From NCBI GenBank assembly GCA_016710765.1, contig JADJUJ010000002.1, positions 186,001 to 250,000 on the forward strand: a stretch of 64,000 bases of DNA. Direction: 5' to 3'. A program made the translations under genes and the position numbers. The notes beneath the pieces are model-generated. The model was not told the origin of the DNA. It did not search any database and saw nothing but the letters and a program-made list of their open reading frames with translations. Origin of the DNA: Lewinellaceae bacterium. GTDB lineage: Bacteria; Bacteroidota; Bacteroidia; Chitinophagales; Saprospiraceae. Positions within the stretch are counted from its first letter, which is position 1; the number at the start of each line of letters is the position of its first letter. Shown here piece by piece: positions 22,028 to 30,557 of this stretch.

Positions 22028-22684
22028 ATGAATTGGAAATCAGTCCCAGTACTTTTGCGGAAAGAATTTGTTCTTGAATTCCGCCAACGCTACGCAATCA
22101 GCGGGATTGTGTTGTATGTATTCAGCATGGTTTTCGTTGTGTACATCGCAGCGGTAAAAGTTCCTCCTCCGGTATGGAACATTCTTTTTTGGCTTATCAT
22201 TCTTTTTGCCTCGATCAATGGCGTGGTCAAAAGTTTTGTTCAGGAAAGCGGTTCCCGGCAATTGTATTATTACCAGCTCGCCGATCCAGTAGCATTGCTC
22301 CTGGCCAAGATTTTGTACAATATCCTTTTGCTGAGTGTCCTGAGTATCCTGGCCTTTTTTACCTACAGTTTGGTAGCAGGTAACCCTGTGAAAGACCCCA
22401 CACTTTTTGCCCTTATCTTACTTTTGGGAAGCATCGGATTTTCCATTGCCTTCACCTTTATTGCTTCTATTGCGGCAAAAGCCAACAACAGCGCAACCTT
22501 AATGGCTATCCTGAGTTTTCCTGTGATTTTGCCCATTTTGCTGACGCTGATGCGGTTGTCTACCATTGCCCTCCGATTGATACAGGACACCAGTTACAAG
22601 CGCGACCTTGTTAATTTGGTAGCCATCGATGCGATACTGATAACTTTGACTTTTGTTTTGTTTCCATTTATTTGGAAAGATTGA
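22028..22684 (+). CDS. ccmB: Heme exporter protein CcmB
   Basis: A 218-residue integral membrane protein, the CcmB part of the ABC complex (CcmABC) that delivers heme for cytochrome c maturation. About six hydrophobic segments are visible, with the family-like N-terminus LLRKEFVLEFRQRYAISG and the FVQESGSRQLYYYQLADP loop. The ATG at 22028 is chosen because the frame upstream is not family-like and the promoter box lies just before it. ccmC follows after 30 bases and ccmD further on. The ATPase gene ccmA is not in the window. Confidence 0.9.
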   Translation: MNWKSVPVLLRKEFVLEFRQRYAISGIVLYVFSMVFVVYIAAVKVPPPVWNILFWLIILFASINGVVKSFVQESGSRQLYYYQLADPVALLLAKILYNILLLSVLSILAFFTYSLVAGNPVKDPTLFALILLLGSIGFSIAFTFIASIAAKANNSATLMAILSFPVILPILLTLMRLSTIALRLIQDTSYKRDLVNLVAIDAILITLTFVLFPFIWKD

Positions 22685-22714
22685 TAAACTCATTTAACAA
22701 TTACCAACGCATTC

Positions 22715-23797
22715 ATGCATCAAGTTCTTCACAGACGCAATTCCATGTGGTGGAAAGCATTGTCCGTTATCCTCCTTTTATACGTGATGCTGGCAGGCTT
22801 TCGGGTACCCCTTAAGTCTGGAATCACCTATGTCACGCCGGCATACGAAAGCAATGGCATGCCGGTGCAATTACAAATCCATGGCTACAACACTTTTTTT
22901 AGCCAGGAAAACCCCGACAGCATCAACATGTGGTTGAGTTATGATGAACGCTACGCCGTTAAGGCTTTGGAGATTAACATCCTTGATGACACCACCCTGA
23001 TCGCTGCCATAAGCCTGCCAACTGACCTACCCGAGGACAAACAGAATGCCTTCCTGAATGCCATCCTCGACTTACCCCTTGGCGGTACTGTCATTTTACC
23101 GGCAGCATTTGAACTGCGCCAATCAGCCCACGATTCCATTGCAGGGCTCGACCCGACCTGGTCGGCCAGTCCCGTTGCAAATCTTCATATCCAGCATGGT
23201 TTTTCATTCCCTTACCAAAACGTGGTATATTAAACCATTCGCAACACCTTTTTCCATGTTCCGATATGGTTCGTGCTGATGTTTTTATTTACGGCATCAG
23301 TGTGGTATAGTGCGCGGTTTTTACGCACGCAGAACCCTGATGATGACCGTAAGGCATCGGCTTATGCTGAAACTGGCCTGCTGTTTGGTATATTAGGTCT
23401 GCTGACTGGTATGATCTGGGCCAATTACACCTGGGGAAAACCCTGGAGCAACGACATCAAGCAGCTCATGACCGCTGTAACCCTTTTGATTTACCTGGCA
23501 TATTTTATCCTGCGCAGTTCGTTTGATGAGCCGGAAAAGGGAGCACGTCTAGCGGCGGTCTATAATATTTTTGCCTTTGCATCCCTCATACCATTGCTGT
23601 ACATTGTCCCCCGAATGTTCGCCAGTCTGCACCCGGGCGCTACAGGAAACCCAGCTTTTGGCACACAGGATCTGGACAATACCATGCGGCTGGTATTTTA
23701 CCCGGCTATAATTGGTTGGACCCTGCTGGGCTTTTGGATGGCCGAATTGTACATACGGTTTAAGCGGATAAAAGATAAAGTGGAAGGCCTGGAATAA
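22715..23797 (+). CDS. ccmC: Cytochrome c assembly protein CcmC, with an in-frame stop
   Basis: CcmC/CcsA-family heme-handling membrane protein of about 360 residues. An in-frame TAA at 23231-23233 splits it (…YQNVVY-stop-TIRNTFFHVP…). Both halves are in the same frame, so this is a substitution: Glu (GAA) or Gln (CAA) is usual before TIRN. Features: one membrane helix (residues 13-31), a long periplasmic insert (about 32-165), the His of FFHVPIWF after the stop, four or five more membrane helices, a reduced WWD-like segment (TWGKPWSNDIKQL) and a second conserved His (SLHPGAT). The stop removes all heme-binding parts from the first fragment. An internal start (GTG 23273) would lack the first His. 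Either this is a base error or the gene is dead. Confidence 0.85.
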
Positions 23798-23890
23798 GCG
23801 CAAATGCGGTTTGGAGAATTCCAATCGGATTGAAACCCATTTCAATACCTCAAATCGCGCCTTTTACGAACTTTTTTAATTTTTTAAAAG

Positions 23891-24127
23891 ATGAAATTTT
23901 TTAAAAGCCGAAATTTTTTACTAATAATTTTGTTTCAGCTGGTATCTTTGTGCCAGGCTTTGGCCCAGGGTAATCGCGATTTTATGCGTGAAACCGGAAA
24001 GATCAACGTAGTCGTAGCCGTACTGCTGGTGATTTTTCTGGGTATCGTGTGGTACCTCATCCGGCTGGAGCGAAAACTAACCAATTTTGAACGCCAAATT
24101 AAGGATGACCATGAGTGGACACATTAG
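23891..24127 (+). CDS. ccmD: CcmD-like small membrane protein
   Basis: A 78-residue protein with an N-terminal hydrophobic or signal segment (LLIILFQLVSLCQALAQ), a second membrane helix (VVVAVLLVIFLGIVWYLI) and a charged tail (RLERKLTNFERQIKDD). Size, topology and position directly after ccmB-ccmC fit the CcmD family, which holds the heme chaperone CcmE at the CcmABC complex. Its last 17 bases overlap the start of the downstream dehydrogenase gene. Confidence 0.75.
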   Translation: MKFFKSRNFLLIILFQLVSLCQALAQGNRDFMRETGKINVVVAVLLVIFLGIVWYLIRLERKLTNFERQIKDDHEWTH

Positions 24128-25526
24128 TTTTTTTGAAAGCGTATCCAACTATGTTGACAACGCTGCCAGGTACACAGATTTACCCAACGGTCTGCTGGAG
24201 CAGATCAAAGCATGTAACCTGGTGCTACGAATTCGTTTCCCGGTCCGCATCGGAAACGATTACGAGGTAATTGAAGCCTATCGCGTGCAGCATAGCCACC
24301 ACAGGCTGCCAACGAAAGGCGGTATCCGCTATGCGGAATCAGTTGATCAGGATGAGGTTATGGCACTGGCAGCCCTGATGTCCTACAAATGCGCGCTGGT
24401 AGATGTCCCCTTTGGTGGCGCCAAAGGTGGAATCAAGATCAATCCGGCGCGCTTTACAGTAGAGCAATTACAGAGCATTACCCGCCGGTACACCACCGAA
24501 CTCATCAAGAAAAACTTTATCGGCCCGGGTATTGACGTACCGGCTCCCGACTACGGTACTGGGCCCCGGGAGATGGCATGGATTCTCGACACCTACCAGG
24601 CTTTCCGCCACGGTGAAATCGACTCCATAGGCTGCGTTACCGGCAAGCCGATTACACAAAACGGCATCCGTGGTCGAAACGAGGCTACCGGCCGCGGTGT
24701 ATTCTACGGTATCCGTGAATGCATGTCGCATGAAGAAGACATGAAAAAAATTGGCCTAACCAAGGGTATTGAGGGCAAAACCATGGTCGTACAAGGCCTG
24801 GGTAACGTAGGCAGTAATACAGCCCTTATCAGCCAGCGGGAAGGTGGGGTTAAAATTATTGGCGTTTCAGAACGGGAAGGTTCTATTTACGACGCGAACG
24901 GTATCGACGTTGAAAAACTGCTCCTCTACCGCATGGAGAAAGGAACCATCATTGGTTACCCCGGTTCCAAGCATATTGGAGATCCGAAAGCAGCCCTTGA
25001 AATCGAATGCGATATTCTGGTACCTGCTGCACTGGAAAATCAGATTACGGTGGAGAATGCACCACGCATTAAAGCCAAGATCATCGCTGAAGCCGCAAAC
25101 GGACCGATCACTGCCGATGCAGACCCTATTCTGCTGAAGAATGGATCGATGATCCTACCCGACTTTTACATCAATGCGGGCGGTGTTACGGTATCCTATT
25201 TTGAATGGCTCAAAAACCTTTCACACCACCGTTTCGGCCGACTTGAAAACCGCTTTCAGTCGCAGGCCTTCTCCAATATCCTGAAAAAGGTGGAGGACAT
25301 GACGGGCAAAACCATCAGCGACCGGGAACGGTACCTGCTGACAAGGGGTGGAACGGAAATTGAACTCGTTAACTCCGGCCTGGAAGACACCATGATTACT
25401 GCATACCAACAGGTTCGCGATACCATGCTGATGAACTCTAAAATTCCTGATGTCAGGACTGCAGCCTTTGTATGCGCCCTGAATAAAATTGCCAGCGACT
25501 ACATCTCTATGGGTATTTTCCCATAA
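24111..25526 (+). CDS. Glu/Leu/Phe/Val dehydrogenase (glutamate dehydrogenase type)
   Basis: A 471-residue NAD(P)-dependent amino-acid dehydrogenase. The substrate-binding domain carries PTKGGIRY, the active-site Lys segment DVPFGGAKGGIKI and PAPDYGTG. The Rossmann domain carries VQGLGNVGSNTA, LVPAALENQI and AEAANGPIT. The overall pattern is closest to glutamate dehydrogenases, so interconversion of glutamate and 2-oxoglutarate is the likely reaction, though substrate cannot be fixed from sequence alone. The start MSGHISFFES (ATG 24111) lies inside the end of ccmD, suggesting translational coupling. A terminator follows. Confidence 0.92.
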   Translation: MSGHISFFESVSNYVDNAARYTDLPNGLLEQIKACNLVLRIRFPVRIGNDYEVIEAYRVQHSHHRLPTKGGIRYAESVDQDEVMALAALMSYKCALVDVPFGGAKGGIKINPARFTVEQLQSITRRYTTELIKKNFIGPGIDVPAPDYGTGPREMAWILDTYQAFRHGEIDSIGCVTGKPITQNGIRGRNEATGRGVFYGIRECMSHEEDMKKIGLTKGIEGKTMVVQGLGNVGSNTALISQREGGVKIIGVSEREGSIYDANGIDVEKLLLYRMEKGTIIGYPGSKHIGDPKAALEIECDILVPAALENQITVENAPRIKAKIIAEAANGPITADADPILLKNGSMILPDFYINAGGVTVSYFEWLKNLSHHRFGRLENRFQSQAFSNILKKVEDMTGKTISDRERYLLTRGGTEIELVNSGLEDTMITAYQQVRDTMLMNSKIPDVRTAAFVCALNKIASDYISMGIFP

Positions 25527-25550
25527 CAGACGAATTTACTTAATCAAAAA

Positions 25551-25613
25551 GGTTGAATCCGTGGACTTTGTTTGGCCAATATGGCAAGCAAACCACAGAT
25601 TCAGCCTTTTTTT
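25551..25613 (+). terminator. Terminator after the glutamate-type dehydrogenase
   Basis: Arms 25551-25564 (ggttgaatccgtgg) and 25593-25606 pair with one G-T pair and one mismatch, followed by a seven-T run. The rest of the gap to 25780 shows only AT-rich sequence. Confidence 0.8.
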
Positions 25614-25779
25614 ATGCACCAAATTAATTTTGGCATTTTCAGCAAATAATTGTTGGCTGCACGACGTTATAAAAGCCTCCACAACCAATACTCCTTCTGT
25701 TAGACCCCTATAAACATAATATTAACAAAATTTACAAAGGTTTTTTAGGACAATCCTTGCAAATTATTTTATTACCTAC

Positions 25780-25787
25780 TACCTTTG
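25780..25787 (+). promoter_or_regulatory. Promoter of the Lrp-family gene (TACCTTTG)
   Basis: TACCTTTG with a TTG at 25757-25759, twenty bases upstream. The coding start is 45 bases downstream at 25833. Confidence 0.65.
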
Positions 25788-25832
25788 GGGAAATTTAAAA
25801 ATCAAAATAATATTTCACGAATTCAATTTCTT

Positions 25833-26312
25833 ATGTCGGAGAAACTCGATAAGATCGACCTCAAAATCTTAAAAATACTTCAGGAGAACAGCAAAATCAC
25901 CAATCTAGATCTGTCTAAGAAAATTGGCCTCTCCCCTGCTCCAACCCTGGAACGCGTAAAAAAGCTAGAACAGAGCGATATCATACAAAGCTACCATGCA
26001 CAGGTTAACCCTCAAATGATGGGGCTTAATGTTAAAACCTTTGTACTGGTGTCACTTGCCTGGAAGCGTGAAAACGCCCTAAATAATTTTCTGGATAAGA
26101 TTACCCGGATTGATGAGATTTCTGAATGCTATATCATTACAGGTGAAGCTGACTTCCTGATGAAAATTGTTTGCAAAGACATTCCTACCTACGAACAACT
26201 ACTCTTCAAAACGCTGAGCCAAATCGAAGAAATCGAACGGCTAAAGACCTTGATGACGCTATCCACAGTGAAAGACTCCAAAGTGCTGCCTTACAACTAC
26301 GACGAAGTTTAG
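25833..26312 (+). CDS. Lrp/AsnC-family transcriptional regulator
   Basis: A 159-residue regulator. An N-terminal winged helix-turn-helix (KIDLKILKILQENSKITNLDLSKKIGLSPAPTLERV region, split here by the HTH turn at GLSPAP) is followed by a C-terminal RAM ligand-binding domain (CYIITGEADFLMKIV). The start MSEKLDKID is chosen because sequence upstream of it is transcript leader after the -7 box. Lrp-type regulators sense amino acids; the adjacent glutamate-type dehydrogenase is a plausible but unproven target. It converges on pfkA across a shared terminator. Confidence 0.93.
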   Translation: MSEKLDKIDLKILKILQENSKITNLDLSKKIGLSPAPTLERVKKLEQSDIIQSYHAQVNPQMMGLNVKTFVLVSLAWKRENALNNFLDKITRIDEISECYIITGEADFLMKIVCKDIPTYEQLLFKTLSQIEEIERLKTLMTLSTVKDSKVLPYNYDEV

Positions 26313-26342
26313 GATTTGCTAAAACAGGTTCTCCCACAAGCT

Positions 26343-26382
26343 AAAAGGGTGTCGCAACACAAGTTTGCGACACCCTTTTTTT
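26343..26382. terminator. Terminator between the Lrp gene and pfkA
   Basis: Perfect 15-bp stem (aaaagggtgtcgcaa and its complement, 26343-26357 and 26365-26379) with a T7 run on the plus strand and a short A run on the other side. Confidence 0.9.
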
Positions 26383-26462
26383 CTTAACGTTTCTATTATG
26401 GTCATCGTAAAGTAATCACCTCAACCACTTCCTCCTCCTCCTCAACTTAAACCCTGTTCAAT

Positions 26463-27455
26463 CTATTGTGCCAGGATATGTGCCATGCGCAAGAGGCTCT
26501 TGTTAAAGGTTTTGGAATTATTAATGGCATCTTTGAAAGGAGTATAATGTGCATTGTTGTTTTTAATGCCAATCATGCATCCTGATTTCCCTTCCAGCAA
26601 CGCGTCAACTGCAGTAAATCCCAAAACACTGGCCAATACACGGTCAAAGGATGATGGGGACCCACCGCGCTGCAGGTGGCCAATTACCGATACCTTAATG
26701 TCGTCATAAATGTCGATTTTCTCTTCTACATGACGGGCAATATCGTAAACGGTACCCATATGGTTACCTTCAGCAACAATGACAATACTAAAGAGTTTGG
26801 CGCGCTTTGCCGACCTTTTGAGCAATTTCACCAGATCATCGAGTGAGGACTCTTCTTCTGGCAGCAACACGCCGCCTGCACCACCAGCGATGGCCGTATG
26901 CAGGGCAATATAACCCGAGTCGCGGCCCATGACCTCTACAAAAAACAGCCGATTATGAGAATCGGCAGTGTCGCGGATTTTGTCCACTGCCTGGACTGCA
27001 GTATTCACGGCCGTATCAAAACCGATGCTAAAATCGGTACCGAACAAGTCGTTGTCTATGGTCCCTGGTACACCTAAAATGGGAATATCAGGGTATTCCT
27101 GCATAAATACACTGGCGCCGGTAAACGTCCCGTTTCCACCAATTGCAACCAGTGCATCAATATCATTGAACATCAGGTTTTCATAAGCTTGCTTACGACC
27201 CTCCGGGGTCATAAACCGCATGCTGCGGGCCGTCTTCAGCACCGTACCACCGCGGTGGATTATGTTACCTACGTCTTTGGTCTCCAGCCGGCGTATATCG
27301 CCGTTTATCATGCCTTCATAACCACGCATGATACCGTACACATGAAGATCGTTATTGATGGCATTGCGCACCGTTGCCCGTATGGCAGCGTTCATGCCAG
27401 GGGCATCACCACCAGATGTAAAGACCGCAATGCGTTTTATCTCTTTGTTGGCCAT
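26463..27455 (-). CDS. pfkA: 6-phosphofructokinase
   Basis: A 330-residue group A phosphofructokinase that phosphorylates fructose 6-phosphate in glycolysis. Visible motifs: SGGDAPGMNAAIR at the N-terminus, catalytic PGTIDND, EVMGRDSGYIAL, VAEGNHMG and HLQRGGSPS. One oddity: the nucleotide-site motif usually GGDGT reads GGNGT, so the metal/ATP-site Asp (D103 in E. coli) is Asn108 here. The codon is AAC in place of GAC. The upstream N-acetylglucosamine kinase gene ends 15 bases away on the same strand, so the two are probably co-transcribed, joining amino-sugar entry to glycolysis. Confidence 0.95.
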   Translation of the reverse strand: MANKEIKRIAVFTSGGDAPGMNAAIRATVRNAINNDLHVYGIMRGYEGMINGDIRRLETKDVGNIIHRGGTVLKTARSMRFMTPEGRKQAYENLMFNDIDALVAIGGNGTFTGASVFMQEYPDIPILGVPGTIDNDLFGTDFSIGFDTAVNTAVQAVDKIRDTADSHNRLFFVEVMGRDSGYIALHTAIAGGAGGVLLPEEESSLDDLVKLLKRSAKRAKLFSIVIVAEGNHMGTVYDIARHVEEKIDIYDDIKVSVIGHLQRGGSPSSFDRVLASVLGFTAVDALLEGKSGCMIGIKNNNAHYTPFKDAINNSKTFNKSLLRMAHILAQ

Positions 27456-27470
27456 ATTGCTACGTTAAAG

Positions 27471-28320
27471 TCAGTCAGTTAGTTTGAGGTGATAATCGGC
27501 CAGTGGGTAGATTGGCTTGCGCACAATGGTCCCCATCGTCAGGCGACGTTCATCCATAACCTCTTTCAAAATATCGTTAAAATGGTGTGCTATCGACCCC
27601 ACAAAATGGATGGGCACCTGCTGGTATCCCTGATACTTACACACATGCCGGTCCAGAAACTCAGCCAGGCACTTGGCGACCAATTGCTTGACAAATGGGT
27701 GTCGAACGTTTTCTCCTAAGAATTTGGTAAATGAAGCCAGGTAAGCATTTGCACTGGGTTCATAAACACGGTCTTTAATGGCTGTGGGGCCCTCCGGATG
27801 TTGTGCTTCGAAGGCTGTCTTTAAATCAGTTGGTAGTTCCCTATACATCCAGGCACGCAACAATGCTTTGCCAAGGTGCGTCCCACTGCCTTCATCTCCG
27901 AGCAACCAGCCCAAGGAAGGAACGTTATCAAGTATTTTTTCCCCGTCAAAATAACAACTGTTTGACCCCGTTCCTAAAATACAGGCAATCCCAGGCGTAT
28001 GACCGCAGGTAGCCCGGGCGGCACCCAGCAAATCATGTCGTACATCTACTTCCGCGTTTGGAAAAACGGTGCGCAAAGCATCACCCACAATATCAGCCCT
28101 GTGCTGATCGTGAATGCCCGTTCCGTAAAACCAAATTTGTTCAACCGGCTCATCGCTGTCCAACTGAGGTAAAAAGCTGGTTTTTCAAAATGACTATAAT
28201 ATCCTCTGTATTTTGAAAAAAAGGATTGAATCCAACGGTGTTGGCCAGCGTCTGGTCTCTTCCACCTTTTACAAGCAGCCAGTCTGACTTAGTGGATCCA
28301 CAATCGGTGATAATAATCAT
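27471..28320 (-). CDS. N-acetylglucosamine kinase, BadF/BcrD ATPase family (one frameshift)
   Basis: About 283 residues when read across one single-base shift near 28180. The N-terminal piece begins MIIITDCGSTKSDW (phosphate-binding loop of the ASKHA fold), and the C-terminal piece contains DLLGAARATCG, CILGTGSNS, GWLLGDEGSGTHLG and FVGSIAHHF. The family in Bacteroidota phosphorylates N-acetylglucosamine from wall or chitin turnover; the exact sugar is inferred. It sits immediately upstream of pfkA. A promoter box is at 28376-28369. Confidence 0.85.
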
Positions 28321-28368
28321 ATCGTTGGGCTATATAATTGTAAAAAGTACACGAAGCATATTGCGCTG

Positions 28369-28376
28369 CAAAAATA
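28369..28376 (-). promoter_or_regulatory. Promoter of the N-acetylglucosamine kinase-pfkA unit (TATTTTTG)
   Basis: TATTTTTGC on the minus strand, 48 bases before the ATG at 28320, ahead of the two-gene unit. The rest of the 225-bp gap to 28546 is very AT-rich and shows no clear plus-strand box. Confidence 0.5.
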
Positions 28377-28545
28377 GGGGTTTCCAGATAATTTCAAAGG
28401 TAATACTACGCTTATAAAGGCCCAAAAGCAACATTTTTTGTTTGTAAAAAAAATATTTACATCAATTTGTTGCTTATAATAAACATTTTGTTTTGTTTTG
28501 CAACAGCAATTGACCTTCATTCCCTCCATTATTAAACAAAACATT

Positions 28546-29385
28546 ATGGCACAGATGAATCACACTTATTCTTCCATGAACAGTAGGATGTACATGGCTG
28601 ATTCAGGCGACAAAACAGCCCCGCCCGAAGGTTTCCTTTGGAAACTGGTGTTGATTACAGGTCTGGCGTATCTGGTCTGGACCGATAAAATCGCCATTGT
28701 ACTTGATCCTTTTGCTGGCACAAGCCCAGTAACTACCCAATCCAGGATCAGCCAGCCCAGCAGGGCATCGCTCTTTTCGCTGGCATCAGAGCCTGCTGAA
28801 CGACCCAAACCGAAACAACTGAAGCCTGTTGCCAGCGTCAAAATGCCTGATGGCAAACTCACCAACACAACGCTGGCGATGGACCCCGATTACGCCCGTC
28901 GGAATGGTTTAGCGCCACAAGAAGCGAGTGCCTATTTGAACCGTTGCAAGGAATACATTGGAAGGTTTGCTCCCCTGGCGGTGGCGGAAATGCACAAATA
29001 TGGCATTCCTGCAAGCATTACCCTGGCCCAAGCCTTGCTGGAGAGCAATGCCGGTGAAAGTAAATTAGCAAAGAAAACCAACAACCATTTTGGTGTGAAA
29101 TGCTTTTCTTCAGCCTGTAGAACAGGGCATTGCCAAAATTTTTCAGATGACTCCCACAAGGATTTCTTTATTTGCTACAACAGCGTTTGGGGAAGTTTCC
29201 GTGGGCACAGTCAACTGTTGAAAAACAACAAACGATATGCCCCACTCTTTCAACTGGATTCCGACGATTACCAGCACTGGGCACGCGGATTGACAAAAGC
29301 AGGGTATGCCACCAATAAGCAATATGGTGATATGCTTATTGCGCTCATTGAAAACCTTGACCTGGCCAAATTCGACCAGCAATAA
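28546..29385 (+). CDS. Membrane-anchored glucosaminidase-domain cell-wall hydrolase
   Basis: A 279-residue protein starting MAQMNHTYSS. One membrane helix (about residues 30-50, LVLITGLAYLVW) is followed by a Pro/Lys-rich linker and a mannosyl-glycoprotein endo-beta-N-acetylglucosaminidase-like domain (PF01832, FlgJ-type). Visible motifs are the catalytic-Glu region ITLAQALLESNAGESKLA, TNNHFGVKC and a C-terminal YATNKQYGDML. Such enzymes cut the glycan strands of peptidoglycan. An ATG 16 codons upstream (28498) is possible but adds unlikely sequence. It converges on secG across a hairpin. Confidence 0.88.
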   Translation: MAQMNHTYSSMNSRMYMADSGDKTAPPEGFLWKLVLITGLAYLVWTDKIAIVLDPFAGTSPVTTQSRISQPSRASLFSLASEPAERPKPKQLKPVASVKMPDGKLTNTTLAMDPDYARRNGLAPQEASAYLNRCKEYIGRFAPLAVAEMHKYGIPASITLAQALLESNAGESKLAKKTNNHFGVKCFSSACRTGHCQNFSDDSHKDFFICYNSVWGSFRGHSQLLKNNKRYAPLFQLDSDDYQHWARGLTKAGYATNKQYGDMLIALIENLDLAKFDQQ

Positions 29386-29406
29386 CTATCTGCTGACAAC
29401 CAATAG

Positions 29407-29444
29407 AGAAAGGCAAGCAGTCGGAAACGATTGCTTGCCTTTCT
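29407..29444. terminator. Hairpin between the glucosaminidase gene and secG
   Basis: Thirteen-bp perfect stem (agaaaggcaagca, 29407-29419, and 29432-29444) between convergent genes. Only short T runs flank it, so termination is likely but not certain. Confidence 0.65.
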
Positions 29445-29470
29445 TATGCGAAAATGATACCAATCAATTC

Positions 29471-29737
29471 TTATTGCGTTTGCAATGGAATATCAGTGGC
29501 CGCTTCTGCCCCAGTCCCTACCGTTAATACAGCAAGAATACAAAGTACCAGCAAGGTACCTGCGAGCACCCAGGTTGCTTTTTCAATGAAGTCGGTAGAA
29601 CGGGAAGCGCCCAACAATTGTTGCGCCTGGCCGCCAAAAGTGGAGTCAATACCGCCGCCTTTGGGGTTTTGAATCAAGATTGCTGCCATTAAAAGCGCGC
29701 TAACCAGTGCGATAAATACCGTGAGGGTGGATAACAT
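29471..29737 (-). CDS. secG: Preprotein translocase subunit SecG
   Basis: An 88-residue membrane protein with two helices (FIALVSALLMAAILIQ and WVLAGTLLVLCILAVLT). The family segment between them (QNPKGGGIDSTFGG, LLGASRSTDFIEKAT) is clear. SecG assists SecA-driven export through SecYE. It is the last gene of a minus-strand unit after lptE and an unknown protein, five bases downstream of the latter. Confidence 0.95.
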   Translation of the reverse strand: MLSTLTVFIALVSALLMAAILIQNPKGGGIDSTFGGQAQQLLGASRSTDFIEKATWVLAGTLLVLCILAVLTVGTGAEAATDIPLQTQ

Positions 29738-29742
29738 CTTAT

Positions 29743-30549
29743 CTATTTTTTAAGTTTTTCAATTTCGGCCGCAAAGTACGCGCTTTTTTCGGGAATTTGC
29801 AAAGAAAGCTTTTCGTACATCAGAATTGCCTTGCTGATATAGCCTTGGTTAACTAAAATTTTAGCCAGCGTCTCTGAAACCAGGCCTTCGTTTTCCTGAA
29901 CACTCCTGGCCGCCAGGTCCTGTGCATTGATTGTACCGTCCGGCTCCGCACCCAATGCCGGAGGCACCACACCAGGAGCGGGTTGTTTTTTTCGGGATGG
30001 AGCTTTGGGCTGCCCAGCCAGCGCGGGTAAATTGAACAATGCGAGTAAACGCACCGCTTTATCCTCGTTTGCCACGTTGGTCGGCGGCAATTCTGTGGAC
30101 ATGCTTTCTACAGGAGGCGGCACGGTCGAAGAAATTTTTGGTTTGTCCTCCATACTTTCTCCTGGAAATGGCTGCTCAAATTGCTGTGTGTTTACAGCAG
30201 GCGCAGGTTTTGACGTGGCAGGCACCTTTTCTTTCAACGCCTTTTTAATATCCTCTATTGGCTTCAGTTCTAGAATGGCTTCTTTTTGTTCCACTTTTAG
30301 TACCTGGGGCACTATTTGGACTGCAGGCAACAAGGTTAATAACTTTTTGCGGTTAAGACTGTATGCCGATGCTATGGCAAGTTGGCGTGGATAATCCACA
30401 TGATTCTCCTGCCTTGCTTTCATTGCCAGCAGAATTCTTAGGTTTTGGGTATAGGGATAGGCCAAAGCCATGGTCTTAAGTTCCTCGTAAGGAATATTAG
30501 CCAGCAATTCCGGATTCTCCAATAACGCTATGAACCTTTCCTTTGTCAT
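29743..30549 (-). CDS. Conserved unknown protein between lptE and secG
   Basis: A 268-residue protein without signal peptide or membrane helix. An N-terminal helical part (MTKERFIALLENPELL, YPYTQNLRILLAMKAR) is followed by a Pro/Lys/Glu-rich low-complexity middle (about 105-215) and a C-terminal TPR-like helical pair (ETLAKILVNQGYISKAILMYEKL). Proteins of this shape often sit between lptE and secG in Bacteroidota, but I know of no demonstrated function. Gaps of eight bases to lptE and five to secG suggest one transcript. A scaffold role at the envelope is only a guess from context. Confidence 0.75.
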   Translation of the reverse strand: MTKERFIALLENPELLANIPYEELKTMALAYPYTQNLRILLAMKARQENHVDYPRQLAIASAYSLNRKKLLTLLPAVQIVPQVLKVEQKEAILELKPIEDIKKALKEKVPATSKPAPAVNTQQFEQPFPGESMEDKPKISSTVPPPVESMSTELPPTNVANEDKAVRLLALFNLPALAGQPKAPSRKKQPAPGVVPPALGAEPDGTINAQDLAARSVQENEGLVSETLAKILVNQGYISKAILMYEKLSLQIPEKSAYFAAEIEKLKK

Positions 30550-30557
30550 CTTATATA

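Noticed and set aside
27471..28163. A separate short gene for the C-terminal part of the sugar kinase
   Set aside because: The upstream frame encodes the missing phosphate-binding loop (DCGSTKSDW) directly before it, so this is one gene with a frameshift.
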